The notes beneath the pieces were generated by a model. The model searched no databases, was not told the origin of the DNA, and worked only from the letters and a program-made list of their open reading frames with translations. Below, piece after piece: positions 1 through 6,665 of a DNA stretch of 8,452 nt. This DNA comes from Candidatus Atribacteria bacterium (GTDB lineage Bacteria; Atribacterota; JALVIU01), in assembly GCA_027028665.1 (NCBI GenBank), contig JALVIU010000315.1, positions 1-8,452 of the forward strand. Direction: 5' to 3'. The position numbers and the translations under genes were made by a program. Each line of letters begins with the position of its first letter. Position 1 is the stretch's first letter.

Positions 1-1181
1 AATGTTGCCCGTGCCACTCGTTCAAAAGAGATCTTTGCAACATTTGCTGTAACATAAAGTACTACACCTATAGGAGGGGTAATAGTACCAATCATGAGAT
101 TAAGGATTATAATAAGGCCAAACTGAATAGGAGATATACCAAGAGAATGAGAGATGGGTAAAAGAATAGGAACAAGGATCATCATAGCTGCAATAGCCTC
201 CATAAATAGTCCTACAAATAAAAGAAACAGATCTATAATAAGTAAGATAACTAAAGGACTTGAAGAGATAGATGTAAGCATTCTACCCATCGTCTGCGGA
301 ACTTGAGCCACAGAGAGATTCCATCCAAAAAGCACGGCAGTCATTACAAGAGCAAGGACTACACCATTTGTCTCCACTGTGGAAAGAATCATCTTAGGAA
401 GGTCACGAAATGTAATTTCCTTGTATATAAATATACCAAGGATAAGGGCATAAAATGCAGCAACCACAGCTGCCTCTGTAGGGGTAAATACGCCAGAAAG
501 GATACCAAAAAGCAGTATAATAGGAGCCAATAGGGCCCAAAAGGCCTCCTTAAAACTCTTCCAGAGCTCTTTTGGGGCAGGAAACTTCCTCTTTGGATAA
601 TTCCTTTTCTTTGCTATAAAATATACCATTAACATAAGCGAAAGTCCCATAAGGAGACCAGGGATTATTCCACCTATAAAAAGACCTCCTACAGAAGTGT
701 CTGCAAGGACACCATATATGATCATGGGAAGACTGGGGGGAATAATAGGACCAATAGTTGCAGATGCTGCTGTAACTGCACAAGAAAAATCCACATCATA
801 CCCCTTTTCCTTCATTGCCTCTATCTCAATAGTACCAAGCCCTCCTGCATCTGCAACAGCTGCACCGCTCATACCTGCAAATATAATACTTGCCACAATA
901 TTGGCATGACCAAGACCTCCTGTTACCCAGCCAGATAATGTATCTGCAAAATCAAATATTCGCCTTGTCACCCCCGAATGATTCATTATATTACCCATAA
1001 GAATAAAAAAGGGTGCGGCAAGTAAAGGAAAGGAGTTTGCAGCCATGGCAATCTTCTGAGGCACAATAAGAGGCATAAAATCCCTCATAAATACATAAAG
1101 TAATGAAGAAAATCCCAAAGTTACATATATAGGCATCCCAGAAAGTAGAAGTATTACCCATATTATAAGTATAAATATCAT
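1..1181 (-). CDS. dctM: TRAP transporter large permease DctM (C-terminus cut by window edge)
   Basis: This is the large membrane subunit of a tripartite ATP-independent periplasmic (TRAP) transporter. It forms the ion-coupled transport channel in the inner membrane and works with DctQ and DctP. I translated the frame from the ATG at 1181 to the left edge and found 393 codons with no stop. The protein is a chain of hydrophobic segments with hallmark family motifs: GGLGHAN at residues 88-94, FAGMSGAAVADAGGLG at 101-116 and GPIIPPS at 144-150, then YGVLADTSVGGLFIGGIIPG. Family members usually have about 425-430 residues, so roughly 30 C-terminal residues are missing. The start overlaps the dctQ stop as ATGA, preceded by AAAGGAG at normal spacing, so the two genes are translationally coupled. 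Family assignment is secure; substrate is unknown. Confidence 0.96.
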   Translation of the reverse strand, partial: MIFILIIWVILLLSGMPIYVTLGFSSLLYVFMRDFMPLIVPQKIAMAANSFPLLAAPFFILMGNIMNHSGVTRRIFDFADTLSGWVTGGLGHANIVASIIFAGMSGAAVADAGGLGTIEIEAMKEKGYDVDFSCAVTAASATIGPIIPPSLPMIIYGVLADTSVGGLFIGGIIPGLLMGLSLMLMVYFIAKKRNYPKRKFPAPKELWKSFKEAFWALLAPIILLFGILSGVFTPTEAAVVAAFYALILGIFIYKEITFRDLPKMILSTVETNGVVLALVMTAVLFGWNLSVAQVPQTMGRMLTSISSSPLVILLIIDLFLLFVGLFMEAIAAMMILVPILLPISHSLGISPIQFGLIIILNLMIGTITPPIGVVLYVTANVAKISFERVARAT

Positions 1182-1663
1182 CTTACTTGCTCCTTTTTTC
1201 TAAACATCTCTATAAAGTCTAAAATAGTATAAAAAAGGATAATAGCACTGGCTATAGGAACTATTGCATATATATAGGCATAGGTAAAGAAAAGAGTTAC
1301 AGTAGGTACATCTACGCTTCGTGCAGCCATCCTTATACCCAGGTATATAAGCATACTTATAAAGAAAATGACAATAAGGTGTGTTATTATCTCTATAATA
1401 AATTTTATACTTTTAGGTAAGCTTTTCAAGAGAAACTCTACCCTTATATGCGTATTATGTCTTGTCGCTAATGTCCAACCCAAAAAAGATACCCATATAA
1501 ATATATAGCGAGATAACTCCTCTGACCACACAAGGGGAGAATTTAGTACATACCTAAAAAAGATCTGCATAAGGACTACGGCAAAAAGGATAATGAATAA
1601 CACTATTATTACAAAATCTACAAATCTATCAAGAACCTTTCTTATCTTTTTTGCTTTCTCCAT
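1178..1663 (-). CDS. dctQ: TRAP transporter small permease DctQ
   Basis: This is the small membrane subunit of a TRAP transporter, which pairs with DctM in the inner membrane. It has 161 residues, normal for the family. Four hydrophobic segments can be seen, at about residues 15-37, 49-67, 87-110 and 125-150. The conserved loop after the first segment reads RYVLNSPLVWSEELSRYIF, with the typical W-S-E-E-L-x-R core. The ATG at 1663 is preceded by AGAAAGGAAAAGGT, an acceptable ribosome site. The gene is separated from dctP by 131 nt holding an inverted-repeat element whose G-rich part ends only a few bases before this ribosome site, so its translation may be affected by RNA structure. The 3' end overlaps dctM by 4 nt. 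Confidence 0.94.
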   Translation of the reverse strand: MEKAKKIRKVLDRFVDFVIIVLFIILFAVVLMQIFFRYVLNSPLVWSEELSRYIFIWVSFLGWTLATRHNTHIRVEFLLKSLPKSIKFIIEIITHLIVIFFISMLIYLGIRMAARSVDVPTVTLFFTYAYIYAIVPIASAIILFYTILDFIEMFRKKEQVR

Positions 1664-1680
1664 ACCTTTTCCTTTCTAAT

Positions 1681-1779
1681 CCCCTTAACCACCCTCCCCC
1701 AACCCCTTCCTAACCAGGGAGGAGAAATGTATAGGATCTACTCTTCCCCTTTTGAAGGGGAGGTTGGGAGGGGCTGGCC
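1681..1779. repeat. G/C-rich inverted-repeat element between dctP and dctQ
   Basis: The dctP-dctQ spacer holds two related, inverted, strongly C-rich/G-rich arms in an otherwise AT-rich region (left about 1681-1726, right about 1742-1779). Each arm has its own small hairpin: 1705-1711 with 1716-1722 (loop AACC, one G-U), and 1743-1751 with 1755-1763 (core CCCCTT/AAGGGG, loop TTG). The arms can also pair with each other: by hand, about 20 of 24 positions pair, counting three G-U wobbles. The mRNA (minus) strand of the left arm carries four G-runs at 1703-1706, 1696-1700, 1692-1694 and 1681-1684, with loops of 2, 1 and 7 nt, which is a canonical G-quadruplex pattern. It looks like a dispersed REP- or MITE-type element, but that cannot be shown from one copy. 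No open frame inside it is credible. Confidence 0.75.
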
Positions 1780-1794
1780 TTACCTATGTATCAA

Positions 1795-2778
1795 TTATTT
1801 GATCTCTTCGATCTTTTCCCACATACCTTTTCCCCATTTCTTTTCAAACATTTTAGGCACAACCTTTAATACAGCAGCTCTAAACTCTTCTACATTAGGT
1901 TTAATTATAATCATGCCTTTTTCTTTAAATTTATTTAATAAGGACTTCTCTTTATCTAATATCTGTTCATTATTCCACTTAATTCCATTTTGTACCGCAG
2001 CTTCTACAATTTTCTGATCCTCTGGGGAAAGTTTTTTCCAGAATTTTTCATTTATAACTACAAGTCTCGGAGTAATAATATGTCCTGTAAGTACCAGATA
2101 CTTCTGTACTTCATAGAATTTTGCAGCATCTATGGTAGGAAGTGGGTTTTCCTGGCCATCTACTACATGCTGTTTAAGAGCCAAATAAAGTTCATTGAAG
2201 TTCATTGGTGTAGGTTTTGCACCCCAGGATTTGGCCATAGCCATAAACACCTCATTTTCTGGAACTCTTAGTTTAAACCCCTTCATATCAGCAACTGATC
2301 TTACTTCTTTATCTGTTGTGGTGAGCTGCCTTACACCATAATATGTGGTACCAAGGATTCTCATGCCTCTCTTCTTAATAAGCTGGGCATTGAAATCTTG
2401 ACCAATAGGACCATTCATAGCTTTCATAAGGTGATCCACGCCACGCCATATATATGGTGCCTCAATTATAGATATGGAAGGTACCCACTGACCAAAGTTT
2501 GCAGCACCTTCTGTAACCATCTCTTGCATACCATTTGCCACTGCCTCAATCATATCACGGGAGCCACCAAGCTGTCCCCCAGGATATGCCTGTATCTCAA
2601 TTCTACCATTTGTCTTTTCTTTTACCTCTTTAGCAATAATGCTAATCATCTGAACTGATGGATGGTTTGGTCCAAGTACATCACCCCATCTAATTACGAT
2701 CTTTCCCCCTGCCAATGCAGCAACTGAAAATAGGCTAAATACAAAAACAACCAAAAGCAAAAGAATAAATCTCTTCAT
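1795..2778 (-). CDS. dctP: TRAP transporter solute-binding protein, DctP family
   Basis: This is the extracytoplasmic binding protein that captures the substrate and delivers it to DctQM. It has 327 residues, the usual length. A Sec signal peptide covers residues 1-23 (MKR, hydrophobic core, ALA cleavage site before Gly24). The mature part has the DctP signature: YPGGQLGG at 65-72, GVRQLTT at 148-154, FKLRVPEN at 168-175 and VDGQENPLPTI at 206-216. Arg150, Arg171 and Asn211 sit where this family binds the substrate carboxylate, so an organic acid or sugar acid is likely; the exact ligand cannot be read. The ATG at 2778 follows a strong AAGGAGGG site. Only 28 nt separate it from the upstream regulator gene, with no promoter between, so they are probably cotranscribed. 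The inverted-repeat element follows the stop. Confidence 0.96.
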   Translation of the reverse strand: MKRFILLLLVVFVFSLFSVAALAGGKIVIRWGDVLGPNHPSVQMISIIAKEVKEKTNGRIEIQAYPGGQLGGSRDMIEAVANGMQEMVTEGAANFGQWVPSISIIEAPYIWRGVDHLMKAMNGPIGQDFNAQLIKKRGMRILGTTYYGVRQLTTTDKEVRSVADMKGFKLRVPENEVFMAMAKSWGAKPTPMNFNELYLALKQHVVDGQENPLPTIDAAKFYEVQKYLVLTGHIITPRLVVINEKFWKKLSPEDQKIVEAAVQNGIKWNNEQILDKEKSLLNKFKEKGMIIIKPNVEEFRAAVLKVVPKMFEKKWGKGMWEKIEEIK

Positions 2779-2806
2779 TTTAAATCCCTCCTTTTTTATC
2801 CTTCTA

Positions 2807-3535
2807 CTACTCTACCGAGGTAATAGTAGTAGATCTATTCTTTTCCCTCAAATTAAAATATTCTATAAGCTTCTGTTTTGAGGTATCTATATGTTCTGTT
2901 AAGATCTTTTTTGCTTTATTTTTATCTCTCTTCAATAGGGCATCAAGAATGGCCTCATGATGAGGAATAGCGGTTTTACTTGAGGGAAACCGTGAGGTAA
3001 TACGCTGTACTTTAAGGAGTGCAACACCTACTATATCCATAAGCTTATGTAAAAGAAAGTTCTCTGTAGCTTTTATAAGCTCTAAGTGAAAATTAAAATC
3101 ATTTAATGCAAATACCTCTGGATCATCTATATTTTCTTTCATAATTTCTATATATCTTTTGAGGTTTTCTGCATGTTCTGGTGTGAGTTTATCGATTACT
3201 ATATCCACTGCACCAATTTCAAGGATCTTCCTGAGTTCCATAAGGTCGATAAATTCATCCTTATCTATTACCATAAACATCCTGAGGGCATCTAAGAATC
3301 TCTCAAGATTCAAGGTACTTACTCTGGGTCTTTCCCCATGAGAGATATCCACTATACCCATAGTCTCAAGTCTCCTTAGAGCCTCCCTCACCGTGGAACG
3401 ACTTACATTAAGCGCCTGCGCCATTTCTATCTCTGAGGGTAAGTAGTCATTAGGTTTTAGGGCATTCTGAATAATAAGGTCTTGTATTTGTTCCATTACA
3501 TATTCTTGTCTGCTTTTTCTTTTAAGAGGCTTCAT
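2807..3535 (-). CDS. FadR/GntR-family transcriptional regulator with FCD domain
   Basis: This is a cytoplasmic DNA-binding regulator, probably controlling its own TRAP operon. With numbering from the longest frame (254 residues from 3571), a GntR winged helix spans about 15-88, with core LPSEIEMAQALNVSRSTVRE at 45-64. A C-terminal all-helical FCD ligand domain follows at about 105-240. The FCD metal/ligand residues appear intact: Asp158, His162, His205 and His227. I prefer the ATG at 3535 (MKPLKRKS, 242 residues). It has GGTGAT properly placed for the anti-Shine-Dalgarno, and family members usually begin just before the winged helix. The ATG at 3571 would leave only about 4 nt of leader after the predicted transcription start. 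The C-terminal tail is polar and variable. The ligand is likely the TRAP substrate or a metabolite of it, by inference. Confidence 0.92.
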   Translation of the reverse strand: MKPLKRKSRQEYVMEQIQDLIIQNALKPNDYLPSEIEMAQALNVSRSTVREALRRLETMGIVDISHGERPRVSTLNLERFLDALRMFMVIDKDEFIDLMELRKILEIGAVDIVIDKLTPEHAENLKRYIEIMKENIDDPEVFALNDFNFHLELIKATENFLLHKLMDIVGVALLKVQRITSRFPSSKTAIPHHEAILDALLKRDKNKAKKILTEHIDTSKQKLIEYFNLREKNRSTTITSVE

Positions 3536-3546
3536 AACATCACCAA

Positions 3547-3590
3547 TGATATGATTTCGGATATCGGACATCTTATCTTAAATTATATCA
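3547..3590. promoter_or_regulatory. Candidate operator: inverted repeat over the -10 region
   Basis: On the minus strand, arm TGATATAATTT (3580-3590) and arm AAATCATATCA (3547-3557) form an 11-base inverted repeat with one mismatch and a 22-nt spacer. The first arm overlaps the extended -10 element and the second falls in the leader of the regulator gene. A further related half-site, TGATAA on the plus strand, lies at 3613-3618 just upstream of the -35. The arrangement fits repression by a dimeric GntR protein acting on its own promoter. It does not match the short TNGTNNNACNA-type site known for some FadR members, so the assignment is tentative. Confidence 0.4.
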
Positions 3591-3609
3591 TTTTTTTCAA
3601 AAAAGTCAA
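3582..3609 (-). promoter_or_regulatory. Sigma70-type promoter of the regulator-TRAP operon
   Basis: On the minus strand a -35 box TTGACT (3604-3609, 5 of 6 consensus bases) and a perfect -10 box TATAAT (3582-3587) are separated by 16 nt. The -10 is preceded by TG one base away (TGATATAAT), giving an extended -10. The DNA upstream of the -35 is almost pure A/T up to about 3650, including a 14-nt palindrome at 3632-3645, and could act as an UP element. The predicted transcription start is near 3575. It lies in the 90-nt gap after the histidine kinase gene, so the TRAP operon has its own promoter. Confidence 0.78.
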
Positions 3610-3661
3610 CAGTGATAATTTATTTTAAGTAAATTTTTAAAAATTAAATCTCTGGGGATAG

Positions 3662-5566
3662 CTATGAAAGAAGTTTCTCCAATACATATGAGAGTTCCTT
3701 TGCCCTATAAGGTTTAAACATCACTTCTTTGACAAAGGGAAACTCTTTTCTCAAGGCATCTATCTGGATATCTGTAAACCCTGTAGATATAAGAACCCAA
3801 GGTGGATTATCAAATAAGGAAAGTCTTCTAAGCACCCCTTTTCCATCAAGTCGAGGCATTATCATATCCAGGATAACAAGATCTACATTTTCTTTTTTCA
3901 ATATCTCTAATGCTTCAATACCGTCTTTTGCCACTTCTACACTGTAGCCCATACCGTTTAATATCATGCTCCACATTTTTCTTAACTGATCTTCATCATC
4001 AACGAAGAGAATTTTTCCATTTCCCTTTTTTAAGGACTCTATTTTCTCCTCTTTTGGAGGCATTCCTTTGGCAGGTACCTCTGCCTTTGGTAGGGAAATA
4101 GTAAATACTGTACCCTTCCCCTTTTCTGAAGATACCTTTATTTCGCCACCCATATATGTTATTACACTGTGCACTATAGCAAGCCCCAGACCTGTACCTT
4201 TCTTATTCTTGTGTTTTTTGGTAGTAAAGAAAGGTTCGAATATTTTTTTCATTATGTCCTTATCCATTCCACATCCGGTATCTTTTACATCTATTATGTA
4301 TTCATCATCTTTTTCTCTAAGGATTATCTCTATACTTCCTTCATTTTCTCCTATAGCATCTCTGGCATTTAATAAAAGATTTAAAAATACTTGTGCAAGA
4401 TATGCCTCAGAACCCTTTACATAGGCGACATCTGGCTCATGTATAAATTTTAAGGAGATCGTCTTTGGAAAAGTTCTACTTGCCATATTAATAACATTTT
4501 CTATTATAGAAACAATATCTACCACAGCATTCTTTACATGGGGATCTCTTCTTGCAAATAAAAGAACTTCTTTCGTAAGCGCCTTCCCATTCTCTATGAT
4601 ATCTACAATTTTATCTATATATTCTTCTCGTTTCTTTGGATCAGGAGTAAATCTATAAAGATCAATATATCCAATCATAGCACTTAATAGATTATTAAAA
4701 TCGTGAACAAGGCCACTTACTAAGGACCCTATGGTTTCCATTTTTTGCAACCTTACAAGCTGATCCTGGAGTTTCTTTTTCTCTCTCATATCACGAGCAA
4801 TAACTATTACTTCTCTTTCTCCGTTTACATCTACACTACCTATGCTTACCTCAACTGGCACTCTTGTCCCATCTTTCCTTATATTTTCTGTAATAACCAT
4901 ATATTTTTTCTTTCTCAAAATGCTATCTTTTATATCATCCATTTGCTTTTTTATAAACTCTTCTGGCACAAGTTTATAGGCACTCATGCCAATAAGCTCA
5001 TCCTTTGTATATCCTAAAAGTTCACATGCTGCTTTGTTTACATCTATTATCCTACCATCTGAGCATTTTTCGAAAAAAATGGCATCATATGCATTATTAA
5101 AAAGTTTGTTAAATCTTTCTTCTTTTTCTTCAAGCTCTTTTTGAATTTCTACCTCGCGGGTTCTATCGAGTGCAAAATCCAAAAAAACAGGGAGATTTTC
5201 AATATAAACAAGTTTTGCCTTTATTTCCAAGTATTTCCTTGTTCCATCTGGTAAGAGGATCTCATGTATAACAGATACTCCTCTTGTAAAACCTCTATCA
5301 AGTGCTATATTTATCTCAGAAACTAATTTATCCCTGTTTTCAGGGGGAACAAAGTCAAGTATATTCCTCCCTACAAACTCATTTTCAGTGAAAAATCCCA
5401 TTATCTTTAACATTTCTTTATTTGCATAAACCACCTTAAAATCTACATATGCAAATAAGCCTATGGGGATTTTATCTATAAGTTCTCCAAATTTTTTCTT
5501 TATTTTTTCCTGAAACTTTTCAATAAATACCTTATCCTCTATATCGAAAGAGACTTTCTTTTTCAC
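3662..5566 (-). CDS. Soluble hybrid sensor histidine kinase, PAS-PAS-HisKA-HATPase-REC
   Basis: This is a two-component sensor kinase with its own receiver domain, 634 residues. I see two PAS domains (about 22-137 and 150-262), each with its C-terminal strand motif (LPDGTRKYLEIKAKL; KDGTRVPVEVSIGSV), joined by a short coiled linker. The HisKA region follows, with phospho-acceptor His288 in VHDFNNLLSAMIGY. The HATPase domain has the N box at Asn400, G1 box DTGCGM at 429-434, F box FEPFFTT and G2 box GTGLGLA at 457-463. The receiver has acidic Asp523/Asp524, phospho-site Asp567, Thr595 and Lys618. All catalytic residues are present. No membrane segment or signal peptide is seen, so it senses a cytoplasmic signal. 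The start is GTG at 5566, supported by GGGAGGAG; the first 35 nt overlap the tyrA end. No DNA-binding response regulator is seen nearby. The PAS ligand is unknown. Confidence 0.93.
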   Translation of the reverse strand: MKKKVSFDIEDKVFIEKFQEKIKKKFGELIDKIPIGLFAYVDFKVVYANKEMLKIMGFFTENEFVGRNILDFVPPENRDKLVSEINIALDRGFTRGVSVIHEILLPDGTRKYLEIKAKLVYIENLPVFLDFALDRTREVEIQKELEEKEERFNKLFNNAYDAIFFEKCSDGRIIDVNKAACELLGYTKDELIGMSAYKLVPEEFIKKQMDDIKDSILRKKKYMVITENIRKDGTRVPVEVSIGSVDVNGEREVIVIARDMREKKKLQDQLVRLQKMETIGSLVSGLVHDFNNLLSAMIGYIDLYRFTPDPKKREEYIDKIVDIIENGKALTKEVLLFARRDPHVKNAVVDIVSIIENVINMASRTFPKTISLKFIHEPDVAYVKGSEAYLAQVFLNLLLNARDAIGENEGSIEIILREKDDEYIIDVKDTGCGMDKDIMKKIFEPFFTTKKHKNKKGTGLGLAIVHSVITYMGGEIKVSSEKGKGTVFTISLPKAEVPAKGMPPKEEKIESLKKGNGKILFVDDEDQLRKMWSMILNGMGYSVEVAKDGIEALEILKKENVDLVILDMIMPRLDGKGVLRRLSLFDNPPWVLISTGFTDIQIDALRKEFPFVKEVMFKPYRAKELSYVLEKLLS

Positions 5567-6299
5567 GAAGCTCCTCCCAAAGTCCTATACATATATCTTT
5601 TAGTTTATCTCTCACAGAAGAGGCATAAGGATTATAAAGCTCAATTGCCTCAAACAAGAGGTCAGAATCCTCACCTAACATTTTATAAAGTTCTAACAAA
5701 AGTTCATATGAGGGTAAAGAAAGTTCCTCTTCTTTTATATCAAGATGTTTTATTACTCGAGCAATAAATTGTGTAATTACTTGTGTCCTGCTCATCGCCT
5801 TATCATGTTCCTCTGGACTCATAATAAAAACCTTTAATCTAAGCTCTTCTTCTAAAAATTTTCTAATGATCTCTATTTTTTCATTTCTAACCCTTACAGG
5901 GGTAAGTACCATCTTCAACCCCTCTATGCCGTATCTTCCACTTTGAGGCCCAAATAAGGGATGGGTACCTAATATTTCTATATTATCAGGTAACCTGGAA
6001 AGCATTACTTTAGTGGGATATATCTTCACAGAGGCTACATCCATGATTAGAGTCCCAGGCTTTAAATGACCTTTTATATCTTCAATAATCTGTGGAATTA
6101 CAGGGATAGCAACTGAAATAATAACAATATTAGACTCAGCGAGGAGCTCTGAAAGAGAAACAAATTCACCTCCCAGTTCTTTCGCAAGTGCTACTCTCTC
6201 AGTTCTGCTTGTGACCTTGACATCAAAATAGGGAGATAAATGCTTTAACATAAATTGACCAAAGGGTCCAAACCCTATTATGCCGATCTTCTTAATCAT
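5532..6299 (-). CDS. tyrA: Prephenate/arogenate dehydrogenase (TyrA)
   Basis: This enzyme oxidatively decarboxylates prephenate (or arogenate) in tyrosine synthesis, in the cytoplasm. The 255-residue protein has an N-terminal Rossmann fold with GFGPFG at 9-14, then the TyrA signature GTHPLFGPQSG at 111-121 (catalytic His113) and the helical dimerisation part with EEHDKAMSRTQVITQFIAR (His165, Gln173). Ser31-Arg32 at the end of the second strand, in place of an Asp, suggests NADP+ rather than NAD+, and resembles the arogenate-type enzymes; this is inference. No chorismate mutase or ACT domain is fused, and the protein is somewhat shorter than many TyrA proteins. The ATG at 6299 follows AAAGGAA, which sits across the stop of the preceding gene (2-nt gap). 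No other aromatic amino acid gene is visible, which is odd for its setting. Confidence 0.88.
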   Translation of the reverse strand: MIKKIGIIGFGPFGQFMLKHLSPYFDVKVTSRTERVALAKELGGEFVSLSELLAESNIVIISVAIPVIPQIIEDIKGHLKPGTLIMDVASVKIYPTKVMLSRLPDNIEILGTHPLFGPQSGRYGIEGLKMVLTPVRVRNEKIEIIRKFLEEELRLKVFIMSPEEHDKAMSRTQVITQFIARVIKHLDIKEEELSLPSYELLLELYKMLGEDSDLLFEAIELYNPYASSVRDKLKDICIGLWEELREKESLFRYRG

Positions 6300-6301
6300 T
6301 A

Positions 6302-6664
6302 CTATTCCTTTACGGTTTTTGTAGCTAAAATATCTACTCCGAGCCCTAAAACATTCTTTATAATAACATCCCCTCTGGCTATTGGTGGCTCTACTGTAAC
6401 TTTTTCTATCTCTCGCATTACATCAAATAGTTTTTCCTTGGGGATAGGCTTTTCTGTTTTTACAGGAAGACGTCTCTCTTTTTTAGATATTATTTTACAT
6501 GTGGTGGTAAGTATCCTCTCTGGACTCTGTACTTCTTTTACAGCATAATCCTGTCCCCGAGGGCATTTATTACCAAAAACCTTTACATTGTCTCCATCTA
6601 TAATAATCTCAAGATCACATCCTACAGGACATGCGATGCAAGTAAGTGTAATAACCCTGGGCAC
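6302..6664 (-). CDS. DUF1667 iron-sulfur protein
   Basis: This 120-residue protein belongs to the DUF1667 family, which usually sits beside GlpA-like and GlpB-like flavoproteins. Cys9, Cys12, Cys16 and Cys34 form a C-x2-C-x3-C-x17-C pattern ending in CPRGQDYA. It resembles the N-terminal [4Fe-4S] motif of molybdopterin oxidoreductases, so a 4Fe-4S cluster is likely, but no molybdopterin domain is present. The second half has the family's LPVKTEKPIPKEKLFDVM segment (66-83). No signal peptide or membrane segment is seen. The start is GTG at 6664, one base after the upstream stop, with GGAGGT 8 nt before it. It most likely passes electrons between the flavoproteins and an external carrier; this is inference, as the family's function is not established. 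Confidence 0.9.
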   Translation of the reverse strand: MPRVITLTCIACPVGCDLEIIIDGDNVKVFGNKCPRGQDYAVKEVQSPERILTTTCKIISKKERRLPVKTEKPIPKEKLFDVMREIEKVTVEPPIARGDVIIKNVLGLGVDILATKTVKE

Positions 6665-6665
6665 C

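Noticed and set aside
303-909. Short open frames on both strands within the first 1.2 kb
   Set aside because: They are shadows of the dctM frame, which I translated without any stop from 1181 to the left edge and which carries clear family motifs.
1743-1763. The CCCCTT/AAGGGG hairpin as an intrinsic terminator after dctP
   Set aside because: No U-tract follows the stem on the mRNA strand, and dctQ and dctM downstream have no visible promoter of their own, so full termination here would silence them. Partial attenuation remains possible.
1727-2017. Plus-strand open frame starting in the inverted-repeat element
   Set aside because: It runs antisense through the end of dctP and begins within the repeat; the product shows no domain and the start context is created by the repeat.
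3555-3570. GATATC in the regulator leader as an independent operator
   Set aside because: The perfect symmetry covers only six bases and does not extend to the flanks; it is within chance expectation for AT-rich DNA.
3632-3645. Palindrome AATTTTTAAAAATT after the kinase gene as a terminator
   Set aside because: The stem is only A-T pairs with no loop and no following U-run typical of an intrinsic terminator. It fits better as part of the AT-rich upstream region of the TRAP promoter.
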